Assembly: GCA_037783415.1 (NCBI GenBank)
Contig: JAZGTN010000036.1
Location: forward strand, 10,001-74,000
Direction of reading: 5' to 3'
From: Leptasterias polaris
Taxonomy: Eukaryota; Echinodermata; Asteroidea; Forcipulatida; Asteriidae
DNA: 64,000 nt
Under the pieces are notes generated by a model that saw only the letters and a program-made list of their open reading frames with translations, did not search any database and was not told the DNA's origin. Each line of letters opens with the position of its first letter. The stretch's first letter is position 1. The translations under genes were made by a program, and so were the position numbers. Shown here in pieces: positions 41,614 through 52,499 of the stretch.

Positions 41614-43170
41614 TTTTTCAGTTTTGGATTGTTGGCTGTGTTCTTACCCCTTGGATTCTGATGTTGAGGTTTTACGTGATGGGTTTGCTAACGGTTTTTC
41701 GTTGGGTTATACTGGCCCTAGGGGGGCGCGCGATTCTGTGTGCCTCACTTCTGCTGCGGCTCAGCCCGCGGTTGTTGTGCGTAAACTTGCAACAGAAATT
41801 GCGTTAGGTAGGATAGTGGGGCCATTTGTGTCTCGTCCTTTGGCTTCATTGCAATGTTCCCCTATTGGCTTAGTACCTAAGCGCGAGCCCAACACGTTCC
41901 GCCTCATCCATCACTTATCTTTTCCCGCTGGTCAATCCATTAATGATTTTATTAGCAGGGATCTTTGTTCAGGGCATTATGCTTCATTCGACAAAGCTGT
42001 TCAGCTGACTATCAAGGGGGGTCACGGTGCATGGTTGGCAAAGGCCGACATTAAATCGGCGTTTAGGTTGCTACCGGTTGCCCCAGTTGATTATGAATTG
42101 TTAGGTTTTACTTATGGCGGGATGTTTTATTATGACAAGTGTCTTCCCATGGGCTGTAGTATTTCATGTTCATTATTTGAGAAATTTAGCTCATTTTTAG
42201 AGTTTCAAGTTAAACGTTTTTCTGGGTCCTCCTTTTTAACCCATTATCTTGATGACTTCCTTTTCGTGGGGTCATCTTCAAGCTCTTGTTCAGTTTTGCT
42301 TGAGGCCTTTAAGGCGGTTTGCGCTGAGCTTGGTGTCCCTTTAGCTGAGGAGAAGACAGTTGGCCCAGTGCAGTCGATTTCGTTCTTAGGCCTTGTGATT
42401 GATTCAGTTGCGTGTCAAATTAGGGTGCCACAAGAAAAGGTTGATGCTTTAGTATGTCAGATTAGGGGCTTGTTGGGTAAACGTAAGATTTCCCTCGTTG
42501 GGGTTCAGTCAATTGTAGGCTCCCTTAATTTTATTTGCAGGGCAATTCCTACGGGGCGGGCTTTTCTTCGCCGCTTAATTGCGTTAACACAAGGGATTTC
42601 TCGCCCCCATCACATGGTTCGGATTTCACAAGGGCCAAGCTGGATTTGCTTGCCTGGCTTGAATTCTTGGCGCATTTTAACGGGGTTTCTGTGTTTGCAG
42701 ACCATGCTTGGCAGTCGAACGATACTTTGCAATTGTTCACTGATGCCGCTGCTAGTGTTGGTTTTGGGGCATATTTCCAAGGCAAGTGGGTTCAAAGTCA
42801 TTGGCCCGCATGTATTTTGCAGCAGCCTCCATCCATCGCTTTCCTTGAGCTTTTCCCGCTTTTCGTTGCATTGAAATGTTGGGCCCCGCTACTTGCCGGC
42901 AGGAAAGTTGTGTTTAACACCGACAATTTCGCTGTTGTGCACATTATTAATAAGAAATCCTCGCCGTGTAAGCGTATCATGGTTGTTGTGCGTCAATTTG
43001 TCCTGCTCTGCCTCGAGTTTAACATATCATTTCGAGCGGTTCACGTCCCTGGGAAATTTAATGAGATTGCGGATGCTTTATCTCGTTTCCAGATGAGTCG
43101 TTTTCGTGTGGCAGCCCCATTGGCAGACGCTGTAATGACACCGCTCCCTGCTCTACCTCTTCCTTGGTAG
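41555..43170 (+). pseudogene. Ngaro RT-RNase H, one frameshift
   Basis: From ATG 41555 the RT frame has SPIGLVPKREPNTFRLIHHL, WLAKADIKSAFRLLP, CLPMGCSISCSLFEKF, HYLDDFLFVG (YLDD catalytic box) and FLGLVIDS. Near 42620 a GGG run loses frame. RNase H continues one frame over with AKLDLLAWLEFLAHFNG, LFTDAAASVGFG, ELFPLFVALKCW, NTDNFAVVHIIN and NEIADALSR, and stops at 43170. The start codon is uncertain. Expression could involve frameshifting from the Gag frame. Confidence 0.82.
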
Positions 43171-44096
43171 CTGATGAGATGAGCCGTCTATTGGCAGCAT
43201 CCATTGCGCCCAACTCACACAAAGCTTATGCTACGGGGTGGAATGCTTTTTGCCGATTTCGGCAACCATCCCTTGATACAGTAGGGCCGCCTGCTTCGGC
43301 GGTAGAGGTGCGTCGTTTTGTTGCGTGGCTTTCCTTGCGTGGCCTTGCCCCAGCTACGATTGCTAACTATGTTTCGGGCGTGGGCTATTTTTATAAGTTG
43401 CATGGGATGTCAGATCCTACGAAAGATTTTCTTGTTTCTAAATTGATTGAGGGTTCTCGCCGCGGCTGCGGTTTAGTGGATAATCGGGTGCCAATTTCGT
43501 TGCCAATTCTTCAGCAGCTAATTGATTCACTTCCTCACATTTGCGCGTCTCAATTTGAAAGTACCATGTTCAAGGCAGTTTTCCTGGGTGCCTTTTTCGG
43601 TTTTTTACGCATAGGCGAGTTTGCCGTGGTTTCCAATTCCCGGGTACAGGAGTCCGTACTAGTTTTCGGGGATGTGCAATTTTCGAAACCGGGGTCACAT
43701 GATCAGTTTGTTGGCTTAACCTTTCGGCAGTCAAAAAATAATCAACGTGGTTTTCCACAGCGCATTCGTCTTGTCACTACTAGTTCTAAATCACTATGCC
43801 CCGTTCAAGGGTTCTTGGATTTTATTGCTATCCGTCCCGAGTATCCCGGGCCGTTTTTCTGTCACTTTGATAGCAGTCCATTGACTCGGTACCAGTTCAA
43901 TTCGGTGTTACGTAAGGCAGTTTTCTTTGCTGGCCTAGGCGGACAACAAATTCGGGGGCACTCGTTCCGCATCGGTGCTGCATCGTTCGCAGCCGCTCTC
44001 GGGGTCTCTCATGACAATATCCGTGCTATGGGCCGGTGGCGTTCCAATGCATTTTTGTCTTACATTCGCCCGATCCCTACTTGCAATCTGCAATGA
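43164..44096 (+). CDS. Ngaro tyrosine recombinase (about 305 aa)
   Basis: The frame overlaps the RNase H stop by seven bases. The first ATG is 43179 (MSRLLAASIAP). It has an N-terminal SAM-like DNA-binding half (YATGWNAFCRF, LAPATIANYVSGV) and a catalytic half with FLRIGEF (R149), HSFRIGA (H266, R269), GRWRSNAF and the nucleophile Tyr300 (numbered from 43164). All key residues are present, so this frame alone looks functional. It inserts circular cDNA without target duplication. Confidence 0.88.
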   Translation: MVADEMSRLLAASIAPNSHKAYATGWNAFCRFRQPSLDTVGPPASAVEVRRFVAWLSLRGLAPATIANYVSGVGYFYKLHGMSDPTKDFLVSKLIEGSRRGCGLVDNRVPISLPILQQLIDSLPHICASQFESTMFKAVFLGAFFGFLRIGEFAVVSNSRVQESVLVFGDVQFSKPGSHDQFVGLTFRQSKNNQRGFPQRIRLVTTSSKSLCPVQGFLDFIAIRPEYPGPFFCHFDSSPLTRYQFNSVLRKAVFFAGLGGQQIRGHSFRIGAASFAAALGVSHDNIRAMGRWRSNAFLSYIRPIPTCNLQ

Positions 44097-44179
44097 TTGT
44101 CCGGGCGGGGGTACCATTTTCATGTTAGCTTGTTTGTTATTTCATGCAGTTATGGGCTGGGATTCAATTTCACTTAATT

Positions 44180-44716
44180 TTATTTCGTAGGTTCAGTTTG
44201 GATTGTTGGGGAGTCCTTGGTGCGTCGAGCTGAAGGTCCGTTCGGGATTCCAGCCCGGTTTATTGGAAAGGCAAAGGTGGGGCTGGGATTGCTAATTATG
44301 ATGACCTGCTTAATGACCTCCGAAAACGGGCACCTCCCCCAGATTGGTTGATTTTTCATTTAGGTACCAATGACCTCGTAACTATTGATGAGTTTGCACT
44401 GCGGCAGCAAATTGCAGTGATGCTCCGTGATTGTGCCTGGGCGTACCCAACTTCGACTATTGTTTGGTCAGATGTGCTGCCTCGTGTTTTTTACATGGGC
44501 GCGCGTTCACAATCGGCGCTGGAACGTAAACGCCGAACGATTAATCGTTGGGCAGCGTCTCAATGCAAAGCAGTGCAGGCTCTTTGTGTTCATCACCCCC
44601 AATTTATTTGGTCTGAGGTAAGCCTTTTTTCGTACGATGGTGTGCATTTATCTTCCCTTGGGAATCAATTGTTCCGAAGTAATTTGCGAGCATTCATTGT
44701 TTCAAACATGATGTAG
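44180..44716 (+). CDS. Ngaro SGNH-hydrolase-like frame
   Basis: The clear frame runs from 44348 (IFHLGTNDL; block with GTND) to YDGVHLSSLGNQLF (DxxH block) and stops at 44716. Upstream, in another frame near 44190, VWIVGESLVRRAEG fits the Ser block, with GES for GDS. Blocks I, III and V of SGNH hydrolases are thus visible, but a frameshift near 44300 separates block I from the rest. Such frames are reported in Ngaro elements. Their role in transposition is unknown. Confidence 0.68.
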
Positions 44717-45389
44717 GCAGAGGGTATCCTGATATGATGTGCATATTGTGACTCAGTAGCCTATATATGGGGGTATTTGGTTGTCTTCCCCCCCCCCCCC
44801 CCCTTCTACGTCTCTCTCTCTCTCTCGGTGGGCGCGCTTGGCGCGTGTGGCATAATTGGAAGGGTTCAGACAGCCATTTACCCCGATTTTGGCGTTTATT
44901 TAACAACATGTAATAATTATTATAAACACAATGGATTTGTTAATTGGTTTTGGTATTGTTGCCATGGCGTTCGAAAGTTTCATGAGGCCATGATTCCGAC
45001 TGAGGTTTCATCGGTGGAAGCGCAACTCTATCCTGTACTCTGTGTAATTAAACAAATTAATAATTTCTACAAAACACAGTAAAAGTTGATCTGGTGTAGG
45101 CCTACACAAATTATTTTGGGTTTGTGGCTGACATATGCAGCAAATTTTTGGGTCAAATGGAACCCAGGTTTGGGTGCAAGTGCATCCTGGTTTGTTTTGT
45201 ATTTTTGGGTCAAATTGAACCCAGGTTCGGGTGCAAGTGCATCCTGGTTAGGGGTCAGGTGTACCCCGCTTGTTTTTCTTGTGTCCGGTTTGCCCAATTC
45301 GGTATCCGGCACAAATAAAATCAGTTGGTTTCAGACTGTGGCAGTAATTCAAAAATTTGTGTCTTGTTTGTTTTTATTGGAGTCTGAGT
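44717..45389. repeat. Low-complexity DNA and a 58-bp direct repeat
   Basis: C-run (44789-44803) and (TC)n (44812-44826) are followed by two copies of TTTTTGGGTCAAAT-GAACCCAGG..GGTGCAAGTGCATCCTGG (about 45147-45190 and 45205-45249). These could be part of the Ngaro 3' terminus, but I could not match them to the 5' side. No gene. Confidence 0.55.
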
Positions 45390-47070
45390 ATAACTAACAG
45401 TTCTGTTTTCCTATCATTCAACATCAGTTTGTTTTGTAACATCCAGGTTCTAATGTACTCAATGCATTTTTCTAATACACTGATACAGTATTCTTCATTT
45501 GGTGTGTTAGGACAGAATGACAAATATACTTGTGTGTCATCTGCGTAGCAATGACAAGTAATAATAGGGAACTTCTTTTGAATATTTGTGAGGAGTCTGC
45601 TTGTGTACATTGTAAACAATAGGGGGCCTAAACGTGACCCTTGAGAGACACCGAAGGGTACCTTGAACACATCTGATTCAATATCATCAATTTCAACTGT
45701 CTGTTTTCTATCAGCCAAGTAAGATTCAATCCATGCAAGAACTTTACCATTGATCCAGAAATGGGTTTTCAAGGTTGTAACAGACACAGATGGTCAATGG
45801 TGTCAAAAGCGCCGCTCAAGTCAAGTAAGAGCAATAGGCTAATCTTCTGGTCACCCATTGACATTTAAAGATCACTTTTGATTCTAAGGAGTGCTGTCTC
45901 AGTACTATAAAATGTTCGATAAGCTGATTGGTTGAATGGCAAGAGTGAGTGAAAATCGAGGTGCTCAAGGATTTGTTGGGTTGCAGCGCCTTCTACCAAC
46001 TTCGAAATATACTGAAGATTACTAATAGGCCTCAAATTACTGAAATCTGTTCCAGTACCAGACTTTTTCAAGAGTGGTTTAACAAGTGCAACCTTCCATA
46101 GAGCAGGGAACTGCCCTGTCGACAAAGATACATTAATCATAGATGTTATGACAGGTAATAATGCATCCAAACATTGCATCAGTAATTTTGTGGGCATTGG
46201 GTCCAATGGACAAGATTTCTTACTGAGTTTCATGATCAAGTTTTCAACATCTTGTTCAGACAATTCTTTAAAATCTGTAAGAACTACAATTTGTTTATCG
46301 AGTGAAGTTTCATCAATAATTAATTTGTTCACATTACTAAGTTTTGATTCAATGTCATTATGAATTTTCTGAACTTTATCCAAAAAGTAATTGCCTAAGT
46401 TATTAACAAAGGTTTTTCTATCAACATTGCATGGCATAACTGGTTGTTTGTTTGACATGTTCAGCAAACCTTTCACAATATTAAACAGTTCTTTTGGATT
46501 TTCTTTATTTTCAGACACCAAAACTTGATGTGATGGGCTGTGCGTGCTTCGTACAACAAGAATGAATAGGAGTTTCGAGCTGACTTATAGGCTTTCCAAT
46601 CTTTATCAGTTCTTGACTTCAACCAACGCTTCTCAGCTTTCCTCTTTTTTCGTTTCTCCTTCAATATAGGCTTTCCAATCTTTATCAGTTCTTGACTTCA
46701 ACCAACGCTTCTCAGCTTTCCTCTTTTTTCGTTTCTCCTTCAATATACTATCATTTAGCCAGGGCACCTTAGGTCGCAAGACCACAGTCTTTACTATCTT
46801 TGTTGCATGCTTATTTAGCATTTCTTTGAGTGTTATATCATACAATGTCGCTATTTCAGAAATATCATTGGTCTTTTCTTTGCAAAGACGACTTTCAACA
46901 ATATCTTCTTTTAACAAATCAATATTGATTGCAGATAGCTTTCGAAATGAAATTTTCTTGATCGGAAAGTGAACTTTACTTAAATTAAGGTAGCACATTA
47001 CAGGAAAATGATCAGAGATAAGAGCATGGATGGGCCCAAGGTTTTCAAATGAATGAAACGAATGCGGCAT
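45390..47070 (-). mobile_element. LINE (CR1/L2 group), EN end plus RT, truncated at both ends
   Basis: On the minus strand: the end of an endonuclease (ALISDHFPVMCYLNLS), a Lys-rich linker (EKRKKRKAEKRWLKSR), SCPLDPMPTKLLMQC, NLRPISNLQYISKLVEG, FYSTETALLRI, then after a frame break GVSQGSRLGPLLF and CYADDTQVYLSF, ending near 45390. There are at least three frame breaks, one caused by an 80-bp tandem duplication at 46587-46746. Confidence 0.82.
46587..46746. repeat. 80-bp tandem duplication inside the LINE
   Basis: ATAGGCTTTCCAATCTTTAT starts at 46587 and again at 46667. The two 80-bp copies appear identical. 80 is not a multiple of three, so the duplication breaks the LINE frame within the basic linker. 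Confidence 0.9.
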
Positions 47071-47599
47071 GCAAAGACACAGGTCCCTATTTGGGACATT
47101 CCAAAATGAAAACTATAAATCAAATAAGCTGCCAGCTCAATTTTATGGTTAGGATTCAGATATGTGAAGATAGGGCCCAACCACATAAATTTGGAGTTCC
47201 TGTTCCAAACGCTGAAAACCTGCACAAAAGGATACAAAAACAACAAAAAAGTAAAATGTAAAGGAGTCTTAATAACAAAACAAAGTTTGATACCATCGAC
47301 TCTGGAGAGCAAGAAAATTAAAAATGAACTCTCCCATAATTAATCATTATTATAAATGTAGTAGTAGTACTGTTAACCGTAAAACTTCAACTTTACTTAG
47401 TAACATGACAATGAAATACACACCAATACAAAGTTCAAAATGCTTAGTACATGTACTTCAATAGCTAGAAGGCATAAACATTATTAACCATTATTAATAA
47501 ATACCTCAGAGAGATTGTGCATTCTGATTGGTCGAAGACTGGTCACGTTTTTCCGCCACGAATTATCTGACTTTACATTTGTATGTTTGTTTGGTTTAT
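47071..47599. other. No gene seen
   Basis: AT-rich DNA between two LINE remnants. A small A-rich block near 47220-47260 and a direct TTATTAACCATTATTAATAA are visible, nothing more. Confidence 0.4.
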
Positions 47600-48410
47600 T
47601 TTCATTTGCACAACTTGAAAATACATGAAATAACAAGTTATAATAGTAATGAAAATAAAATGTAATAATAAAGGTACAAATGGAGGTATAACCCTCCTTT
47701 AGTGGAGTACCCAGACTGCTATTGGTTAATTAATATGTTAATTGCATGCAAAAATGCATAATAAAAAATAAAAAGATAATATACTTTCCCGAGGTCAACT
47801 AATAATAAGACTAAATATATGCAAAATTAAAATTTAATGGAAATACTAATAATGCCCTGCTGATTTTGAACATGAATTACATGATAAGTTAGTGCAAAGA
47901 AAACTTGTATACTTGTCCAAATAAAACTCTTTAAGATGGGTAAGAAAAAGCTCCCTAGATACACTGGGAAATTCATTTCTCAGGAAAACAGGAAGGGAGT
48001 TTTAAAAAATTGGTAGAAGCTTACGATAATTGGAAGAAACCACATCCATTCTACAAATATCAGTAAGACGGATAAGATTATCATGTCTGGTAGCAAAAGG
48101 ATGAAAATCCTGATTAAAAGGAAAATACAAAGATGGACTTAAATTAACCGGGAGCATATTGTGTATTGTGTATTGGACATGACACGCATTACGAATACAT
48201 TTTTTTGGAAGAGTTATAAGTCTTTTGAACAAGGAGGGGTACACCTTTATCATGCCACCTCAAGTCAGGAGGCCATAGTTTAAATAAGGATTAACTAGAC
48301 TCTTATAAACGGCCAAACTGTCTTTCAATCTTAAAGTATTCTTAGTTATGTTGATAATGTAAATACATTTAGAAATTTTATTACATATGTCACGGGTATT
48401 GCCTGGAAGC
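47600..48410 (-). mobile_element. LINE 3' part (RT thumb and tail)
   Basis: On the minus strand NTLRLKDSLAVYKSLVNPYL and LKRLITLP-type text, then FNQDFHPFATRHDNLIRL, match the RT C-terminal region of LINEs. The order and strand fit the RT palm fragment at 51916-52495, so both are probably one element split by the intervening 3.5 kb. The tail includes GTTTGTTTGGTTTATTTTC (minus strand). Confidence 0.6.
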
Positions 48411-48567
48411 TAGGAACCCGTAATGTATAACCGGTTCAAGGGTACGACAAAATTAAATAAATATGATTCAATAACGAATATGAGGTCGATGAATGACAGT
48501 CCAATCTTAATATATTTCACCGAAACCAGATCTCCAAATAGTATCGGCAAACAACAATTTAAGATGC

Positions 48568-48658
48568 AATCATGAAGAAATAATAACACAAATCCAATTC
48601 AAATAAAATATAAATCATGAAGAAATAATAACACAAATCCAATTCAAATAAAATATAA
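48568..48658. repeat. 45-bp tandem duplication
   Basis: AATCATGAAGAAATAATAAC begins at 48568 and 48613. The two units are identical over 45 bp. Confidence 0.85.
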
Positions 48659-48719
48659 GAGTTCACATAGGAAAAGAATTAATACAACTAGACTTATTTG
48701 CATTTGTGAACAAATGCAG

Positions 48720-49856
48720 AGCTGTTTCGCTAATAATATTTTCAAATTACTCAAGTGAATATGAAAGTTTGTAGTGTGTACATAATCAAGTTAATAAATG
48801 CAATATTGAATGCCTTGTGAGATCCAATTCATTGTCTATATATCTTGTAAAACTGTACCTTTAAGGTAATATAACCTGACAAATGATGACGTCATGATAA
48901 CGTCAATTATTTTTCGAATCAGTTATGACATATCAAGCCTGATAAAAAAAGAATTTAGATTAAAGCATGTTCCGTTAGTAATTTCTGACTTAAAGGGGTA
49001 AAAAATGAAAAAATCATTACAAATCGTGTGATGACGTCATCATGACGTCATCACCAGTTTAACAGGAACTAGCCATTATCTAACGACTTGCCAGGTTTCA
49101 ACAAGATCAGACCTATACTTTTGGCGATATACGACTTCAAAAAGTGCACCTTTAGTGTCACGTCACGTGACCCCTGATGACGTCATCAATCTAAAACTTC
49201 ATACGTATGTTGGCTGCCTGACGGTCATCATGTGTATCAATTTTGAAGCGATTACAAAAAACTTCGCCACACACATCTTCTCAAAGTGCATTTTGAACAG
49301 TTTTCCAACTGCCGCTAGAGGGCGCTCTTGTGTATCGTGACGTCATCGGTATTTTTTTTTTAACTGCACACCCTTGCCGGACACTAACATTGTTGAAAGC
49401 ATTTTCATAACATTTAGCACTTTTGAATTACAAGGCACTTCCGGTTTTGACCGGTTTCGACCGGAAGTAGAGGTCGCGTGAGGTCACGCACACTGAATAA
49501 AATGAAGACCTAATTTATCCCTACCCAATCCCCCAAACAGAAACCTACGGTCTCTTGTGGCTGATTTGATACAGATTTTCAAATATTTAAAATATAAACC
49601 TTTAAGATGATGTCACGTGACAGGTGATGACGTCATCATGACGAATTTGTTTTAGGACCTTCCTTGCACCAATGCCTTTCATCACTGAAAGTTTCGTTGC
49701 AATTGCTCTTTTGAAACTATGCAAAAGGCCGCTTAGAACGAGTGTGCGTTATCTCAATAGCTTTTTTTACTGAAACAGGAAAATAAAAAAAATAAAACAA
49801 ATAAGAACTTTAACAAAAACAATAGCTGTTTCGCTGCGCTGCGCTGCGAAACAGCT
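48720..49856. mobile_element. Candidate non-autonomous element with AGCTGTTTCGC ends and CRE palindromes
   Basis: AGCTGTTTCGC at 48720-48730 faces GCGAAACAGCT at 49846-49856. Near the right end the same arm also occurs in the other orientation (49824-49834), forming a local hairpin. Between them are six TGACGTCA palindromes (48887, 49032, 49043, 49178, 49338, 49628) and two TCACGTGA (49163, 49613). No coding frame is seen. The element call rests on the 11-bp inverted ends only. Confidence 0.4.
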
Positions 49857-51915
49857 AATGAAAGTAATAGAAGATAAATGAACTTAGCGGTATGAAGACT
49901 CTTGGTTTAAAGAGTAAGTAGATGAAATCCACCGAACGTTACGCGACGGGACTCCGATCCACGCAATATTAACGAAAAGTTCAAGTGAAAAAAACCTGAC
50001 GAACGATGAAACAAATCCAGAGAACATCAGGAAAAGTTCAATAGTTCAGATTCAAGAGGGCACAAAACCTGACGAATGACGAAACAAATCCTGAGAACAT
50101 CAGGAAAAGTTCAATAGTTCAGATTCAAGAGGGCACATTTTATATTGAAGAATATTGAAGAATTGAAGACATTGTAGACAAACAGGTACACGATGAAATG
50201 AAGAGAACTACGATGGTAGAAACTATTGATGATATCCAAACACCTCATCTACGTCAACAGACAGCAACTCCTTTTAAGTAACCCACAGTTGCGAAACTAC
50301 ATCAACTCAAAGTAGTTACCAGCAAAACAACCTATGGTTGAAATAAAAGAGTTGTTTGGTCTCAGCACATCAACAGTGGCGATTCTAACTGCAACTGCAT
50401 GTCTTATAAGCTATAAGACATCTCAAGTCAGAATGCATTAAATAATAAACAAACTGAATAAACTAACTAACCTCTAATAAAACTATCAATCATAATTCAC
50501 CCAAAGTGAATAAAACCTTATTAACTTAGAAAATACAAAATAAAGAAAACCAAAAGAACAATAAAGTTCAATGCACTCAAAGAGCCCATTATGAATTTCC
50601 ACTACAACCATAGTAAAAACAACCTTGTTGAAGATCTCATTAACATAACCCAAGAAACTTTCACTATTGCAGTGCTCAGTGATACCCTAGTAATCATTCA
50701 CACACAGTGTATGTATATGCATTACTAGGATCAATGACCATTAATGCAACTCTATACTATGACTAAGAACAAAGTGATTGTTACCAAATCAATAACTCTC
50801 AAAAGAATTTAATTCAATCAAGAACAGGAAAATGAAGCAAAGCGGAATAATAACTGAACCTTACGAAATAATCTTCCAAACAATATTCACTGAATAAAAT
50901 ATGATAACTCCTATACAATTCCATGAGAAAAGTCTATCAAGGTGAACTTGTGTTTGACCATTTGACTACAGTATTCTCAACAAAACCTAGCAAAGAAATG
51001 TCTGAGCAATATTAAATTCCATAACTCTCACAAATGAAATAATCATTCTGTAGAACCAATCAGAACTTAGCATATTGAAATGATAACGAAAATACATGAG
51101 CATATCTATATCGGCTGAAGTTATGATCTATAACTCTAAAACTAAACGAAAGTAAAATTCAATAAATGTGACTAAATATCAAAACAATCAATATAAGGAA
51201 CTCACTAAAACTTGGCTAGAAATGATATCAATCTCTTGCAAATAAATTCATGATGTGAAACCATAAATTATCATTCAAAGACTCTCAGGATCAAAAGTTA
51301 AACTCATCTTAAACTATAAACCCTAAGATACTTTCCTCAACCAGTTCTTTCCTCAAGCAACAATGTAAAAGTTATATAAACTGAGTAGCATCTAAATAAT
51401 AAAGAAGAACTGGATGTCCTAAACTCATGATCACATTAAATCTTCATTAGCTGGGAAAAATAATATGATAAATGCAACATTTTGACTCAATCCATTCACT
51501 AGGAAAGCAAATGTTATAACCACTGTAAATAATATAAATCAACAACGAATAACCCCTAAATATTACTACTTGGGTACCTATTAGAAAGATGGAATAATTA
51601 TAATTATATCAGCTCACCTATGGTTGAAATAAAAGAGTTGTTTGGTCTCAGCACATCAACAGTGGAGATTCTAACTGCAACTGCATGTCTTAGCTGTAAG
51701 ACATCGCAAGTCAGAATGCCAAGTTGATTGCCAATAAACCCAAAATAAACCCATAGCCTTCCAACTTTCTAGAACCACCCACGACCCACAAGGTAGATAA
51801 AGAATTTCAAGATCAAGTTAAGACAAGGAAATATGTGACCTGTTTATTCCGACTTAGGGAGAAAGGCACTAGTCACTAATAAGGACCCAACACTGTCTTA
51901 ATGATGGGAATTAGA
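49857..51915. other. Non-coding DNA with direct repeats; no gene seen
   Basis: A tandem duplication of about 70 bp lies at 49995-50145 (CTGACGAA..ACGAAACAAATCC and GTTCAATAGTTCAGATTC in each copy). A 104-106 bp direct repeat starting CCTATGGTTGAAATAAAAGA lies at 50331-50436 and 51617-51719, 1286 bp apart, about 95% identical by eye. The rest is AT-rich without frames. The long direct repeats could be the LTRs of a non-autonomous element or a repeated exon of an unknown RNA. Confidence 0.5.
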
Positions 51916-52495
51916 CTAGCACAAGTCATACCCAAATGGCTCAATTTTGGGGGGTGTGACACATACAAGGTAAATTTGCTCCTTCCAAAGCATATTGACA
52001 ATAACATTTTGTAGATAAAGTGAGACATCTGGGAAAAAAAGTTCCCTTTGCTGCAAAGAATAACAAATATAGTGAGTTTTATCAGGATGGATTTTTAACT
52101 TATTGGCTCTAAACCAATCTTGAAGTACCCTCAAATCATCATTCACAGTATTAGCCAGAACCTGCAAACTCTGTCCTGAGGCAAAAAGTGTTGTATCATC
52201 AGCAAAGAGAATTGGTTTTAACAAGGAGCAACACATAGGCATATCATTTACATAAATAAAAAATAAAAAAGGCCCTAGTGTAGAAACCTGCGGTATTCCA
52301 CAAGTAACATTACAAGTACTGGATTTGACACCATCTATAATAACAAACTGTTTACGATCATTTCAATAACTTGTAAACCAGTCAAGTGCAATCCCACGAA
52401 TACCATAAAAATACATTTTACGTAAGAGGATGTCATAATTGACAGTGTCAAAAGCTTTTTTAATATCTAGAAAAACAGCAAGAGAAATATCACCC
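51916..52495 (-). mobile_element. LINE RT palm fragment
   Basis: Minus-strand text in two frames includes IKKAFDTVNYDILL, GIRGIALDWF, STLGPFLFFIYVNDMP and LFADDTTLFASG (FADD catalytic box), then WFRANKLKIHPDKTHY. The 5' end stops abruptly at about 52495 against a Gag gene, consistent with a 5'-truncated LINE insertion there. It continues at 48410 beyond an insertion. Confidence 0.78.
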
Positions 52496-52499
52496 AACA

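Larger units (their letters stand above)
40150..44716 (+). mobile_element. Ngaro/DIRS-group tyrosine-recombinase retrotransposon
   Basis: Four consecutive plus-strand frames occur: Gag-like with a CCCH/CCHC region, DIRS-type RT-RNase H, tyrosine recombinase, and SGNH hydrolase. Integration by tyrosine recombinase instead of DDE integrase defines the DIRS order. The SGNH frame instead of a methyltransferase points to Ngaro, known from vertebrates and echinoderms. GC content is clearly higher than in the surroundings. One frameshift lies between RT and RNase H, so this copy is probably inactive. Exact ends are not resolved. Confidence 0.88.

Noticed and set aside
48720..49856. A Helitron
   Set aside because: The ends are inverted repeats, and no TC start or CTRR end with a hairpin was seen.
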